A stretch of 64,000 nt of DNA, taken from assembly GCA_016858145.1 (NCBI GenBank), contig JAEHOE010000166.1:124001-188000 (forward strand), given 5' to 3'. The notes below the pieces were generated by a model. The model saw nothing but the letters and a program-made list of their open reading frames with translations. It searched no databases and was not told where the DNA came from. Below, one piece after another: positions 22,467 through 34,300 of the stretch. The position numbers were made by a program, and so were the translations under genes. The first letter of the stretch is position 1, and the number at the start of each line of letters is the position of its first letter. The DNA is from Edaphochlamys debaryana. Its lineage: Eukaryota; Chlorophyta; Chlorophyceae; Chlamydomonadales.

Positions 22467-23105
22467 ATCGGTTCTCAAATCAATGAGGCACGTGCACCAC
22501 ATAATACCACTACCCTGTCCTTCTCCTTCCTTATGCGCGCTCCTTTTACTTGAGAGCACAAGAAGCTCGTTCTGTGCCTTCGCCGTATGCAACTTGGCAC
22601 CGTCCTGGGCCTCCGCCGACATGCCCCGCGCCCTGCGCCGTGGGCCCCGCAGAACCATATCTAAATGAGAGGCACCTGCAACGTTAAGCCCGCAACCCCG
22701 CTTACGAAATATGGACCAATAACCAGAAATGACATCAGGAGCCGAAAGGAGCCTTCAGTAAACACATGCACGTTTGCTTGGAGACCGGAGTGTGTCGTTT
22801 GTACCCCCCCACCTCGCTTAGTTGCTTGCAACCCTTGAGCTTTCTCGTGCATGCGTCTTGTTACTTGCGTGTTACTTCGTTGTTGATGATTATATCAGCG
22901 CTTTGCAAGCTACTCTGCAGAGACCCCACGCCCCACCAGCCGTGCCCTAACGCTACCCCATACACAACGTCCCGCCCCGCGACACCGTTGCCGCACGGGC
23001 CGGGCAAGGCGGGACTTTCCTCCTCGCTCCTTCTCCCAGCCCTCCCCGTGGCGAAACACGTGCAGCCCCGCCGGCACGCAGCACAGCCTGCCAATCTTTA
23101 TCTCT

Positions 23106-26100
23106 TCACCGCAGGCCCCATTGGGCCTTCACGTCAGCGCGCAGCTTCAGTGCGTCAAGGGTGCGCGGCGCCGCAGGCAGATCCGCATGGGCTGGCGGCG
23201 GCACCAGAGGCGGCGGCGGAGTCGGGCGCTCGCCACCTGAGGCCACGGTCGTCTGCACCTGGTGCTCCTCCTGCAGGGGGTGGCCAGGGCAACGAGTGCC
23301 TTGAGAATGCGCGCACTGTACGGCATGCATACAGGCATCATGCTTGTACGGCCGTACGGCTCTTGCGTGCCGTACTCGCGATGCGTGGGCGCGGGTCAGC
23401 TACTGCGGAGGTGCAGCAAGGGCGCAGCCAGCAAAGGGAATGTCGTTCCCGCCCCCACCTGCGCCAGGAGCAGGAGCTTGAGGACGTCGGCGGCGGCGGG
23501 GCGGCGCGCGGGGTCATGCTCCCTGCGTTGTGTTGACAGGACACAGGGCAGCGGTCTGTGCCTGTCGCACCTCTGGTCCGGCATAAGGGAGCGTCGTGTG
23601 CAGTCGGCACCACGCACCCGCATGACTCGATCAGGCTCATCAGCCGTGGGTGCCGTCGGTCGGGCGGGATGCTGGAGCACGGCAGCCTCTTGCTGAGCAT
23701 CAGCACGGCGTACGCAACCTGGACGCAGTTGTGGCCCTGTACGGCAGACAGTGTACGGCAGAGCAAGGGGAGGGAGTGTACGGCAGCCGTACGTGAGCAA
23801 CGACGCAGCGGTCCCGTCCCCACCTTCCATGGCTCCTGGCCGGAAAGCATGGCCCACAGCAGCACTCCGAAGCTGAAGACTGGAGGTGGGGCGACGGGAG
23901 AGGGTGAGAGGGTGATGGGACGGAGTTGAGTGGGCAACACCGGGTGCAGGCTCGGCGGTCAGGAGTCGAGCTACCGTTCCCGAGGTCCCCAGGTCCCAGG
24001 CAGGGGCAAGGGACTCGCGTCGGCACCCAATGCATACACGGGTTCTAGGTCCATTGCCCTTAATGCCAGAGGCTGATCCCATTATCCAATCCTCACCATC
24101 GGCCTTGTGGCTGACCACGAAGTTGTTGACGTCGAAGAGCTCGGGCGCCATGTAGGCAGGCTGTACGGCACACGTACGGCACACGTGTTTGGGCCCGCCC
24201 AAGCGTGCGCTGCCCGTGCGTGTCGAGAGAGCGGCAATAGCTCTGCATGCAGCGGACCCTACGAAAGGCTTACCGTTCCAACCTCGGGGTGCTCCGTCAC
24301 AAGCACGGTTGAGCGGATGCGGGACAATCCGAAGTCCTGAGGTTGGCAGGCCAGGCTCAGCAAAGGACATCGCATAACATCACCTCACCCATGCACACCC
24401 GTAGGGCTCGCTTACCGATAGCTTTGCCAGCAGGCGACGGCCTGGAGGCATGTTGACTAACACATTCCTGCAGGATAAGGAGCGAGGGATTCGAACGCAC
24501 GTGGTGCCTTGCCCCGGACAGCAAACCGCGGGGCCAAGGCTCGGGGCTTGGGGCTGGCCCCGCCGAGCGGCCTGTCACTCCGCCAGAGCTGCGGCTTCCG
24601 CCCCGGCAGCCCGCGTACCGCTGCGTGCCTGGCAACGCCCGTGCTTGGGCGCTCGCTGCCGCCGGCATGGTGCCTCTCCGTGCCCAGCTACCGGTGCCCC
24701 TTTGTGCCCGGCAACCCCCGGCTGAGTCCCCCATGGCGCCGGGCCCACCCCCAACACCGCACGTGCACTCCCCCGGCTGGGTGCCCCTTCGATCGCGCCC
24801 GGCACTCCCCCCAGACCCGGCGTGCACTCACCCCGGCTTGAGGTCACGGTGCACGATGGTGGGGTGCTGGGGAGGCGGGAGTAGTGTGAGGAAGCACGAG
24901 GGAGAGGGTCAGGGGCTGGCATTGCAACGAGCACGTCAACAGCTTCCCAGATCTCCAAGCTTGCATCCTCTCTCCATGTCCCAGCCACCCCCGAAGGGGG
25001 TCCCCCCTTCTCACCAGGTAGTGCAGCCCCCTAGCAACGTCGGTGGCAACGTCAAACACCTGCTTACAAGGAGCACACAGAGGGGGGCAGGCACATGGCG
25101 AAGGGTGAGGGCTTCCGTGGGCCTTGACCGACATCTGCAGCCCCCCGCATGCATGTGCCGCACAGTCGTACCGTGTCCATGGGCAGCAGGTTGCCCGGGC
25201 TGTCGTACATGAGCCTCTCGAGTGACGTGTCGCACAGCTCCATGACTAATGCGCAGCGCGGGGGCATTAGGCATGCGGCCAACAGCTCCACCACCTGAGG
25301 GGCAGGGAAGGAGTCAAGTTGGGCGGGGGGCGTGAGCAACAGTCCACGCAAGGCACAACCCCGTGCTCCGAGTCCGTCCCGCTCACGTTGGGGTGCTTGC
25401 AGCGGCCCAGCACCTCCACCTCCTGCGGTGGGTCATTGGGAAAGGAATGTTGTTAAGAGTTTAGCTCAACCAACGCTCTGGGCCGTGACCCCCGGCCGCT
25501 CACTGCACCCACCTGAGCCAGGTTCTCGTACGGCTCATGGAGGGCCGTGGGAAGCCCCAGCATTTCGTCGTCCTCCAGCGCAACACCTGGCTTGATGGCC
25601 GCCTCGCCCGCCGCCACTGCAATGTCATTGGCAGCGCACCATCAACTCACGAGGCGCGTGAGACTTGTCCTCCACACCTGGCATGTATCTTTGTTCCTAC
25701 TTTACTTGCAAACCCGTGCACACCTGCGGCCTGCGAGGGCAGCTCGTGCAGGAGCTTCACAGCCACTACCCGGCCCTACCAGAGGGGGGAGGAGGAAGGA
25801 AGGGAGGGCTCACGAGGGGGGAGAGATAGGTCAAGGCGAGGGTCACCCACATGCCGCCCTGTGTGCCTGTCTGCCGCCCTACCTCACCGCCCCTCTCACC
25901 TGGTAGCGCCCCTCGAGCACACGGCCTGTCAGGAGGGGAGGGCGATGCGGCAGGGAGGGGGCAGGGGCGTCAGTGCCGAGTTACTTCGCCGCGCGCGCCC
26001 ACCTGTTCTCGCTCTCCCCTCCCAGTCCCTCACCAAAGCTGCCCTTGCCCAGCACCCGATCCGGCAGCAGCGACACACGGGGGTCCAACAGGACCTGGGG

Positions 26101-29100
26101 GGGGGGGAAGGGGTGAAGAAGGCAACACCTGTTGTGGAGCTGAGAGCTGGGGGTGTGCGGACGTGTTGTGACAGGAAGGCATGGTTGAAGGCCTTCTGAA
26201 TCTCCTGGGTTGACCAGCGTCGACTCATCAGCTTATCAAGCTCTGCTGGATGCACGCAGTTCCCCTGTCAACCCTGTTGTGGCCGTCAATACCCTTTCCA
26301 TGACCCGTCCCGCAAGCTGTCCTGTCCTCACCTCCGCGTCCGCTGCGACCCGCTGCGGTGTGGCCAGGGTCACAACGGCCATCTCCGTGATACCCTCGAA
26401 GTCCGTATTACCAGAACCGAACGCCGGAACGGAGCCCACGAGACGCGCAGAGTCGGCCGCGGAGGTCGGGGCGGCGGAGGCGCGGACACCCGGGGCCTCC
26501 TCACCAGCAGCACACGCAAGCAGCGACGTCGCTGCGAACGCATCTGTGCGAGGGAGGCAGGAACGCCAGGCACACCTCAGCTTATGAAGAGCATCGCCCT
26601 CGATGCTTTGCTCGTTTTCCGCACACGTGTGCAGCTGCCCGGGTCACGCCACCGCGTTCGGGCCCCCACCTGCATCCCGGGCAACAGGCGTGGAAGGCGC
26701 ATCTGCATCTCCACCGGGAGCAACCGGGAGTACGACAGCGGGCCCTTGACTATCAGGCAGCGTGCCAAGTGAAGCCGTGCCCTCTGCCGCCGTGCCGCTG
26801 CCCGGTCCGCTCGAAGCCGCGAAGCAGTGCACCTCTGCCGATGCTCCGTCAGCACCCTCCGCCCCGCCCTTGCCGGCTGCTGCTGCGGCGTCCGCAGCCC
26901 TCGCGCGCTCCCTCAGCCGGCGGTGCAGTAGGACCGCCCACACCACCAGTGCAGCCAAGAGGAGGCCTGCGCGGGTTGGAGGGCGCGAGAGGAGGAGCAC
27001 GTGGGTGCACGGGGCCCGAGGGATGGAACGGGAGACTGGCTTTATGGATAGGGGGCCCCTGCTGCTCCCCCAACCGCCTGTCAACCTGCCTAGCGCACCC
27101 ACGCGGTCCCAGGGCTGTCACGTGGCTGCAAGCTTCAGGGCTAGCTGTCATAACGGTGAAGCACAGTACGGGCTCCCAGGTTCCTTGCTGTAGGAATCCC
27201 ACGCACCTCCCACCGCGCCGCCGACCGCCCCTCCAATGATGGCCCCGGTTGAGCTGCCACCGCCGCCACCTCCGCCCGCCGCTTGCAGCGGGAAGGCATG
27301 CGGCGACGGAGGCGAGGGCGCAGCGGAGCCCGCGGCGGAAGTGAAGTTCGGCCAGACGTTGTAACATCCAATTGCACCTAGCTGTTGAAAGCACTCGACT
27401 GCGTGCATCATGTGGTGGGGCATAAAGGCGCATGAGATGCAGACTCAATGCATGCGGCCCAGCAGCCCCTCACAGCACGGGATCTCACGTGAGAAGTAGT
27501 CGTCACACATGTATGTAGAATTGATCAGGTGCTGTGGGGGCCAGGGCAACAGGTAGGGGTGGAAACCAAGGTTGGCAGGCTTGGGGACGTGGGCAGCAGT
27601 TACGACCCGCGCGGCCAGGATACGTTCGCTGCTTGAACTCACAACAACGTATCCTGTGGGTATGGACTTCTGATTCTTTGAGAAATCGGCGCCAAAGACC
27701 CCCAGATCGTCGTAAGCCCCGATCACGGGCCAGCACCAGTCCTCCGGCCGGGGCACGGGGGGCAGCGGCATGGGTCGGTCCACCAAAGGGACATCGCTAA
27801 CAGGCACGCAGCCGGGCTGGGGAAGCAGGGTGCGGAAGCGCTGCTCTCCGGGGAGAGAGGGGGGCCGTACAGCACCAGCCAGCGCCTGTGGTCACGGGCA
27901 GAGGTAGGGACATCGCTAACGGGCACGCAGCCGGGCTGGGGGAGCAGGGGGCGGAAGCGCTGCTCTCCGGGGAGAGACGGGGGCCGCTTAGCCGTGGCCA
28001 TGGCCTGTGGAGGCACGCAGGCAGCGAGGCGAAGCCGTACGTTGGTTGCTGGGGATAGATGCGGAGAGCGTGCATGCGCCGGAGGGCTGAAACTGCTTAC
28101 CCCTGCCTGCATGCTGGGCGGAACGCACAGGCGTTGGACGAACTTGCAACGGACGCAAAGGGAGCGGCCTGCGGTACCGGACGTTGAAGCGGCGTGAGCG
28201 TTCATCCCCGTTTTGGGGGGACAACCGCCACCCCGATCGCCAAGTCCCCACGCCCCTTTCTTCTTGACACACCTCCGTCCCCAGGCGCGCAGGGAGTAAG
28301 AATGTCGCTTCCGGGTGCGAGCATCTGCATGGGCAGAAGTGGAGACAAAGCGGGGCTAAACGAAGGTTGCACAGGTCCAGCGCGTGACACGAGGCTGGGG
28401 GTACTGGACTACCGGGGCTACGTGTTACGGCGGCCTCTTGACTCGTCTTGACGCACCGGCAGCTCTCTGCGCGAACGGTGAATGAAGAAGTCCTGCCATG
28501 TGACGGTGGTGTTGACCAGCCGCATCTGCGTACGGTCGATCGATGCACGCCCTGATCCGCATGCATCTCAGCACATTTCCAAGGCGTGCTACACAGTCAG
28601 CCGACCCGAGTGTCACAGAACCCGTAACGAGTTCTACGTGGCCCGGCTCAATCTTTTGGTCCAGAGAAGTTGCAACAAGTCCCTTCACACGCACCTTTCC
28701 GCTCACGTAGCCCGAGTCCCACACGGGGAGGCGCCCGTCCTCACGCCGCACGCCCCGGACTGTGAGGTTGCGGGTCACCACCACGGGGGTGTCTATGCCC
28801 GTCCAGTCCTCGTCGGTCCAGGCTGCGTCGTTAGGGACGACGATGTCGTTGGCGCCAGCCACGATGGCCAGGGCAATATCTGTCGAGGGAGGGATGGCGC
28901 GGGAAGGGTTCGTGCCAACACGGCGGAGATACCGGACTGTGTTTGCATATTCGTGGCTCCTGATGCCCCTGAGCAACTCCAATGACAAGGTGAAAGCGGC
29001 GCCACACCCTCACTCGCTCGCGCAGCGATGTATGGGCTCGCTCTCATGCAAGGAAACGGCTATTTCGCATTACATCCCGTGCAGGCGCAGCCAGTCAAGT

Positions 29101-29252
29101 CCTCTTTGAAAATAGCGCCCGTTGCGCTGCTACCACCGCGACGGCACCATAGTGCACTTGCCTCTGCCGGTCACAGCGACGACACTCCTGTTCTCAGCAG
29201 CCAGTGCAACGGCAGCACACGTAAGCAGGGTTAAAGCTAGGCCCGAGAACAT
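23106..29252 (-). CDS. K1: receptor-like TKL protein kinase, beta-helix-like ectodomain
   Basis: Start ATG at 29252. About 25 exons. The signal peptide exon (29252-29162, MFSGLALTLLTCAAVALAA) ends at an AG|GCAAGT donor. Exons 28879-28695 and 28525-28457 encode short beta-helix-like strands (NDIVVPND, PVVVTRNLTVRGV, VNTTVTW). Cys-containing exons follow (GSDILTPCAPG, CVRCKFVQRLC, EDWCWPVIGAY, TYMCDDYF, GCYNVWPN). The membrane segment (TGAIIGGAVGGAV plus GLLLAALVVWAVLL) is split by an intron near 27.0-27.2 kb. Kinase motifs are VLGKGSFG (about 26.05 kb), VAVKLLHE (25.76), EVEVLGRCKHPN (25.40), HRDLKPGNVLVN (24.85-24.45), DFGLSR (24.33), GTPAYMAPE (24.15) and FSFGVLLWAMLSGQEPW (23.85). All catalytic residues are present, so activity is expected. 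The ligand is unknown. Oddities are a duplicated exon start (27.9-28.0 kb) and Gly for the conserved Trp at the SLI..C(W) exon end near 23.62 kb. Confidence 0.8.
27780..28004 (-). repeat. Partial tandem duplication of an ectodomain exon start in K1
   Basis: About 110 bp is repeated back to back: an acceptor CACAG, then RPPSLPGEQRFRPLLPQPGC in copy 1 (from 28004) and the matching segment in copy 2 (from 27885). K2 and K3 have a single copy. This gives K1 two alternative acceptors for one exon. Copy 2 leads into the full exon, so it is probably the one used. Confidence 0.75.
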
Positions 29253-31358
29253 GGCGCTGCGGTCGTTCAGGGGCCTTCGACGTGAAGATGGCCTCAACGT
29301 TTACGGGAGGCGACACCGAGATGCCATCTCTACGCGCTCTGCATTAGTACCAGCGAAGACTGGGCCCTCACGGATCAGCGTGTTGCGCTGATGAATCCAG
29401 CAGGACCGCGGCAGGGTTCGTCCACTTCACAGTCAGTCCGTACGTGAACTGGAACTTTGTCCACGCATGCACGTCCACCAATAATCGGACAGGCTTGCGG
29501 AATACAGTGAGAGGAAGTATCATATCACGGTATTTGGGCTTGGCTGGCTAGTCGTGAGTTGGGGAGCACGGAGCAAGCGCGTCCACCGTCAGCCGCGCCG
29601 TCCCTCACTCCCGCCCTCCCGGGGCCAATCCTCCTACTGGACCACGCCCGACGCCACAACCAAGCAACCGTCGCTTCGGCAAAGTCTTCTTCGTTCCAAC
29701 CCTTCCTCCCTGGCGAAGAGAGGGGCAAGCCACGGCAACCCCACACTCGACCCTGATACCCGCACAATGCCTTGCCCCCAAGGCACCCCCGCATCCGCCC
29801 ATTACCGTACTAGACACTCAATGTCTTCTCCCTTGCACCAGCGAAGCTTTAGGCCCTTGAGCTACAGCGCTCGAAAACCTGGGTGCCGCTCCAGCCGCAT
29901 CGCCCGCGCGCCCCAGGGCAGTGAGGTGGGGCGTCACCACCAGTCCGTCCCCGGCCTTCACAGCGTTTGCCATCGAAGACCGGGTGTCTACGCCGCCTGT
30001 CCTGGCAGTCCGGCTAGGTTACGGGCCCGCACGTCCCACGGCAACCATTTAACCCGCCGCATTGCCGGCTGGTGGGCTAGACCCGGCCCAGGCGCACCGG
30101 TAGGCAAAATGCAGTCATTAGTATGCGCGGCACGCTGCGTGGCAGCAGCGTGTAACCACCGAGGACTCAGGTATCCTTCGAGAATTGTCCGCAAACGGCA
30201 CATCCAGCCACACATGGGTTGTCCGCAAGGGGACCGCGGAGGCGTAGCCCCTCCTTCGCGTCCGGCTGAGGATGGGGCAAGCCAACATAAACACCCGCGC
30301 GAGCGAGGGAGGCCTGCCGCGGCGCACGTCTGTTCGAGTAGGACTCCGCTTCATTCTACTCTCAGGCGGCGCATTAAAATCCAAAGATCTATGTTACCGG
30401 CATCCAGTTTCACTATAGAATACCAACACGGCGGCCAAGGGACGTGACTGCATAAACCTGGACCCGGCAGAGGGGGGGGGTAAGCACTCCCTTGTGCTCA
30501 TCCGCAAGCGCCCAGCGCCAAGCAGTCCCGCCCCACACATGCATGCCACGTTGCCAGCAGCTTGCATTGCTTATTGTGAAGGCCAGGCACTTCAATCGGG
30601 ACATGCCCGCGGTGATAGGGCCGTGATCGACAATGTCCATCACAGCGCCGACAACTCATGCGGCAGATCACCCAAGAGACAGGGTAAAGGTTAGGGATGA
30701 CGGCCTGGGGCTACAAGTTCGATGGTATTGCATACAATTGCTGCACCCCTAATCAGTCCATGCGACTAAGGCTCCCCATACATCCGGTGGGGAATGTGCG
30801 CTGCACAACCATTCTGCCCCAATGCGTGCACCTGCGCCCTCAGTACATGCGAAAAACATTGGACTCCCCTTGACGTTAGTGCACCGCCCGCGTGCACTTC
30901 ATGCATTTGCCAATCAAGCGACTCTCTTCCCGGAAGCCTCCCGTCACTCTCTCCTTACAGGTACGGCCAAACAGATAGGAAATATGGTACTCATATGACG
31001 TCTGATCGGATGGGAAGCTTGAGCAAGCACGTGCACCCTACTCCAAATCCCTTGCTAGTCTCTTGAGCAGCATGTCACGAGCGTTATGCATGCAATTATC
31101 CTGGACGGTGCAAACCTAAACGAATGGTAAATGCCTCGCTCCGCAGTCACCGCGCTTCTTGGCGCTCGCCCTGCGGGCCCACACTATCTGGCTCCGTTCC
31201 GCTCCTGCCTGTGCCCTGCCTGGCCATTGCCACGCGAGCTGGGCGTGGAGGAACGCACTCGCGTGCTCGATACCCAACGGGACCTTTGCAGACGCACAAC
31301 CCAGGCGGCACGCCGTCCGGGGCTCTGGCCTCTGGCCTCTCGTACTTAGGACCCAAAC
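29253..31358. other. Intergenic region between kinases K2 and K1
   Basis: It holds the K1 promoter and the K2 3' UTR. The minus-strand TGTAA at 30959-30955, 400 bp past the K2 stop, is a candidate poly(A) signal. A 297-codon open frame on the plus strand (29554-30447) has no ATG start (TTG/CTG only at its left end) and no domain, so it is not called. Confidence 0.5.
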
Positions 31359-34300
31359 TCAGCGGGGGCCCCACTGGGTGTTGATCGCCACCCGCTGCTT
31401 GAGTGCATGGAGGGCCCGCGGCGCCGCGGGAAGCCCCGCATCGGCTGGCGGCGGCACCAGGGGCGGCGGCGGAGTCCGTCGCTCCTCGCCCGCGGCCGCC
31501 CTCGTCTCCAATTGGCGCTCCTCCTGCAGGCGGGCCAAGAATGCGGTGAGTCTGTGTGCACGGGCTTCGGGCCGCACGGGTGCTGCTGTACGGCGCTGCC
31601 GTACGGCTCCTGCTGTACGGAGATTCGGTGGCCGAGACGGGACACCCGCCGCTGCTGGTTCAGCACACACGGCTACAACAGGGGACACGCTCAGCTTCCC
31701 GCCCTCACCTGCGCCAGGAGCAGGAGCTTCAGGACATCGGAGGCGGCGGGGCGACGGTCGGGATCGTGGTCCCTGTCGCATTGCATTGTGTGATAGGCAA
31801 CAATCAGTGTCCAAACGCGTACCGGCCTGCCCATGCCCCGGCCCAAGCAAGCGAGCAGCAAGCGGTGTTCAAGCACAGCGCCTTGAACCAGCACGCCCCC
31901 GTCTGCCGATTGGCAGGCAGCCACACGTATCTGGCGTCACGCATTTGACTCACCAGCAGGACGAGATGAGGCTCATCAGCCGAGGGTGCTGTCGGCCGGA
32001 CGGGATGCAGCCGTACGGCAGCCTTCTTTGCAGCATCAGCACCGCGCACGCGACCTGGACGCAGTTGTGGTCCTGTACGGCAGGAAGTACGGCGAAATGC
32101 TCTCACGCGTAACTAACAGAGACCTACGTAACCGCCAGCTAGCAGCGAGTGAGCCATGAAGAGCTGGCTGCATTCGTTGCTCCCACCTTCCATGGCTCCT
32201 GGCCGGACAGCATGGCCCAGAGAAGCACACCGTAGCTGAACACTGCACAGTACAGGGGAGGCGGAAGGGGAGACAGTACAGGTGAGGCGGAAGCAGATCA
32301 TGCACAGAGCGAGGGTCCTGAAACGCAGTGTGCAACAGCTACCGTCGGGCAGGCGTGAGGCGGATGCACCGCAGCCGGTGCCACTGGTGATTGCCTCTTC
32401 ATCATGATGTGTCACGTAACGCTCACCATCGGCCTTGTGGCTAACCACGAAGTTGTTGACGTCGAAGAGCTCCGGCGCCATGTAGGCAGGCTGTACGGCA
32501 GAGTACGACGCGCGCAGGGAGGGGTGCCCATGCGTCAGAACAAAGGAGTTTCGGGCCTCCACAGTTCGCAATGCGCAGGAGTGTACCCCGAACCAGACGT
32601 ACCGTGCCGACTTCGGGATGTGCAGTTATGAGCACGGTGGACCGCATCCGGGACAGGCCAAAATCCTGAAGTTGCGTTGACGAGTCAGGGACGAGTCAGT
32701 CCTCGGTGTTTACAATGAAGGACCCCCCTGGGGTCACAGCGCTGAACGCTGGGGCCAAGCGACGAGTCAGCACACCGCGTAAAACCATCCCACGCGTCCC
32801 ACGCGCTCCATACCGCTAACCACCCCACCCTGCCTACCGAAAGCTTTGCCACCAGGCGACGCCCTTGGGGCAAGTTCACGAGTACGTTCCTGTTGAGGGA
32901 AGAGGGTTGCGTAAATGATGGGAAAGGCCGTGGTGCCCAAGTATGCCCACGTGCGGTTGGCATTCCGCCAGCTACAATCACTCTGGCAGTCCGCCGGCGT
33001 GCAATCACCCCGGCCGGGTGCCCCTTCGTGCCCGGCACTCCCCAACAACACTCCCCAACAACCCGTGCGCACTCACCCCGGCTTGAGGTCACGGTGCACT
33101 ATGGTGGGGTGCTGGTAGGCGGGATGGGGGGTAGTGTGAGGGAGCACGAGGGAGAGGGTCAGGGGCTGGGCATGCAACAACGCAAGTTAGCTCTTTTCCT
33201 TAACAGCTCCCAGCCACCCTCGACCCCCTTCTCACCAGGTAATGCAGCCCCCTAGCAACGTCGGTGGCAACGTCAAACACCTGCACACACAGGGGGCAGG
33301 CACATGTCGTGGGCTTCTGTGACGGGGCCTTGACCGACATCCGCAGCCCCCCGCATGCATGTGCCGCACAGTCGTACCGTGTCCATGGGCAGCAGGTTGC
33401 CCGGGCTGCCGTACATGAGCCTCTCGAGTGACGTGTCGCACAGCTCCATGACTAATGCGCAGCGCGGGGGGGTCAGGCAGGCGGCCAGCAGCTCCACCAC
33501 CTGAGGGGGAAGTGGTATGTGAAGCAGGGCGAGGCGTGAGCTCTGGAGAAAACAAGGCATAACCCCGTGCCCCCGGGCCCGTCCCGCTCACGTTGGGGTG
33601 CTTGCAGCGGCCCAGCACCTCCACCTCCTGCGGTTGGCGGGGCGGGGCGTGAGGTTCATAACGTACCGGTATCTGCAGCAGTCAATGCTCGGGGCTGCAA
33701 CCCCCAGCCGGTCACTACACTCACCTGTGTCAGGTTCTCGTACGGCTCATGGAGGGCCGTGGGCAGCCCCTGCCTTTGATCGCCCTCCAGCGCTACCGCT
33801 GCCTTAGTGGCCTCATCACCAGCCGCAGGTGCGGCGTCCGCTGCTGCAGACCATGGGTCTCTCTTATGAGGGGGGTCGCACTGTGCCCCCTCTGCTGCCC
33901 TCATAACGTCGCTCTTGTCCATTACCGGACCGTGCTGCCCTCCTGCCTGCGCCGGTTTGGGCTGACCCGCCCCGGCCTTTCCTGCCGTGTGACCTAGTGA
34001 GGGCAGCTCGTGCAGGAGCTTGACGGCCACCGCCCGGCCCTACCAGAGGGGGGAGGAGGGAGGAAGGGAGGGCTCACGAGGGGGGAGAGATTGGTCAAGG
34101 CGAGGGTCATCAACATGCCGCCCTGATTGCCTGTCTGCCGCTCTTACCGCCCCTCTCACCTGGTAACGGCCCTCGAGCACACGTCCTGTGAGGGGCGGAG
34201 GGCGATGCGGCAGGGAGCGGGCGGGGGCGTCAGTGCCGAGGAGCCCCACGAGCCCTCCTGAGTCCTCCCGCTCCCTCCCAGTCCCTCACCGAAGCTGCCC

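Larger units (their letters stand above)
21265..23105. other. Convergent intergenic region between gene B and kinase K1
   Basis: It holds both 3' UTRs, a TGTAA signal for gene B and an interspersed repeat (22393-22466). No protein domain or RNA gene was recognised. Confidence 0.5.

Noticed and set aside
29554..30447. 297-codon open frame on the plus strand
   Set aside because: No ATG at the left end, no domain, composition like the surrounding intergenic DNA, no paralogue near the other kinases.
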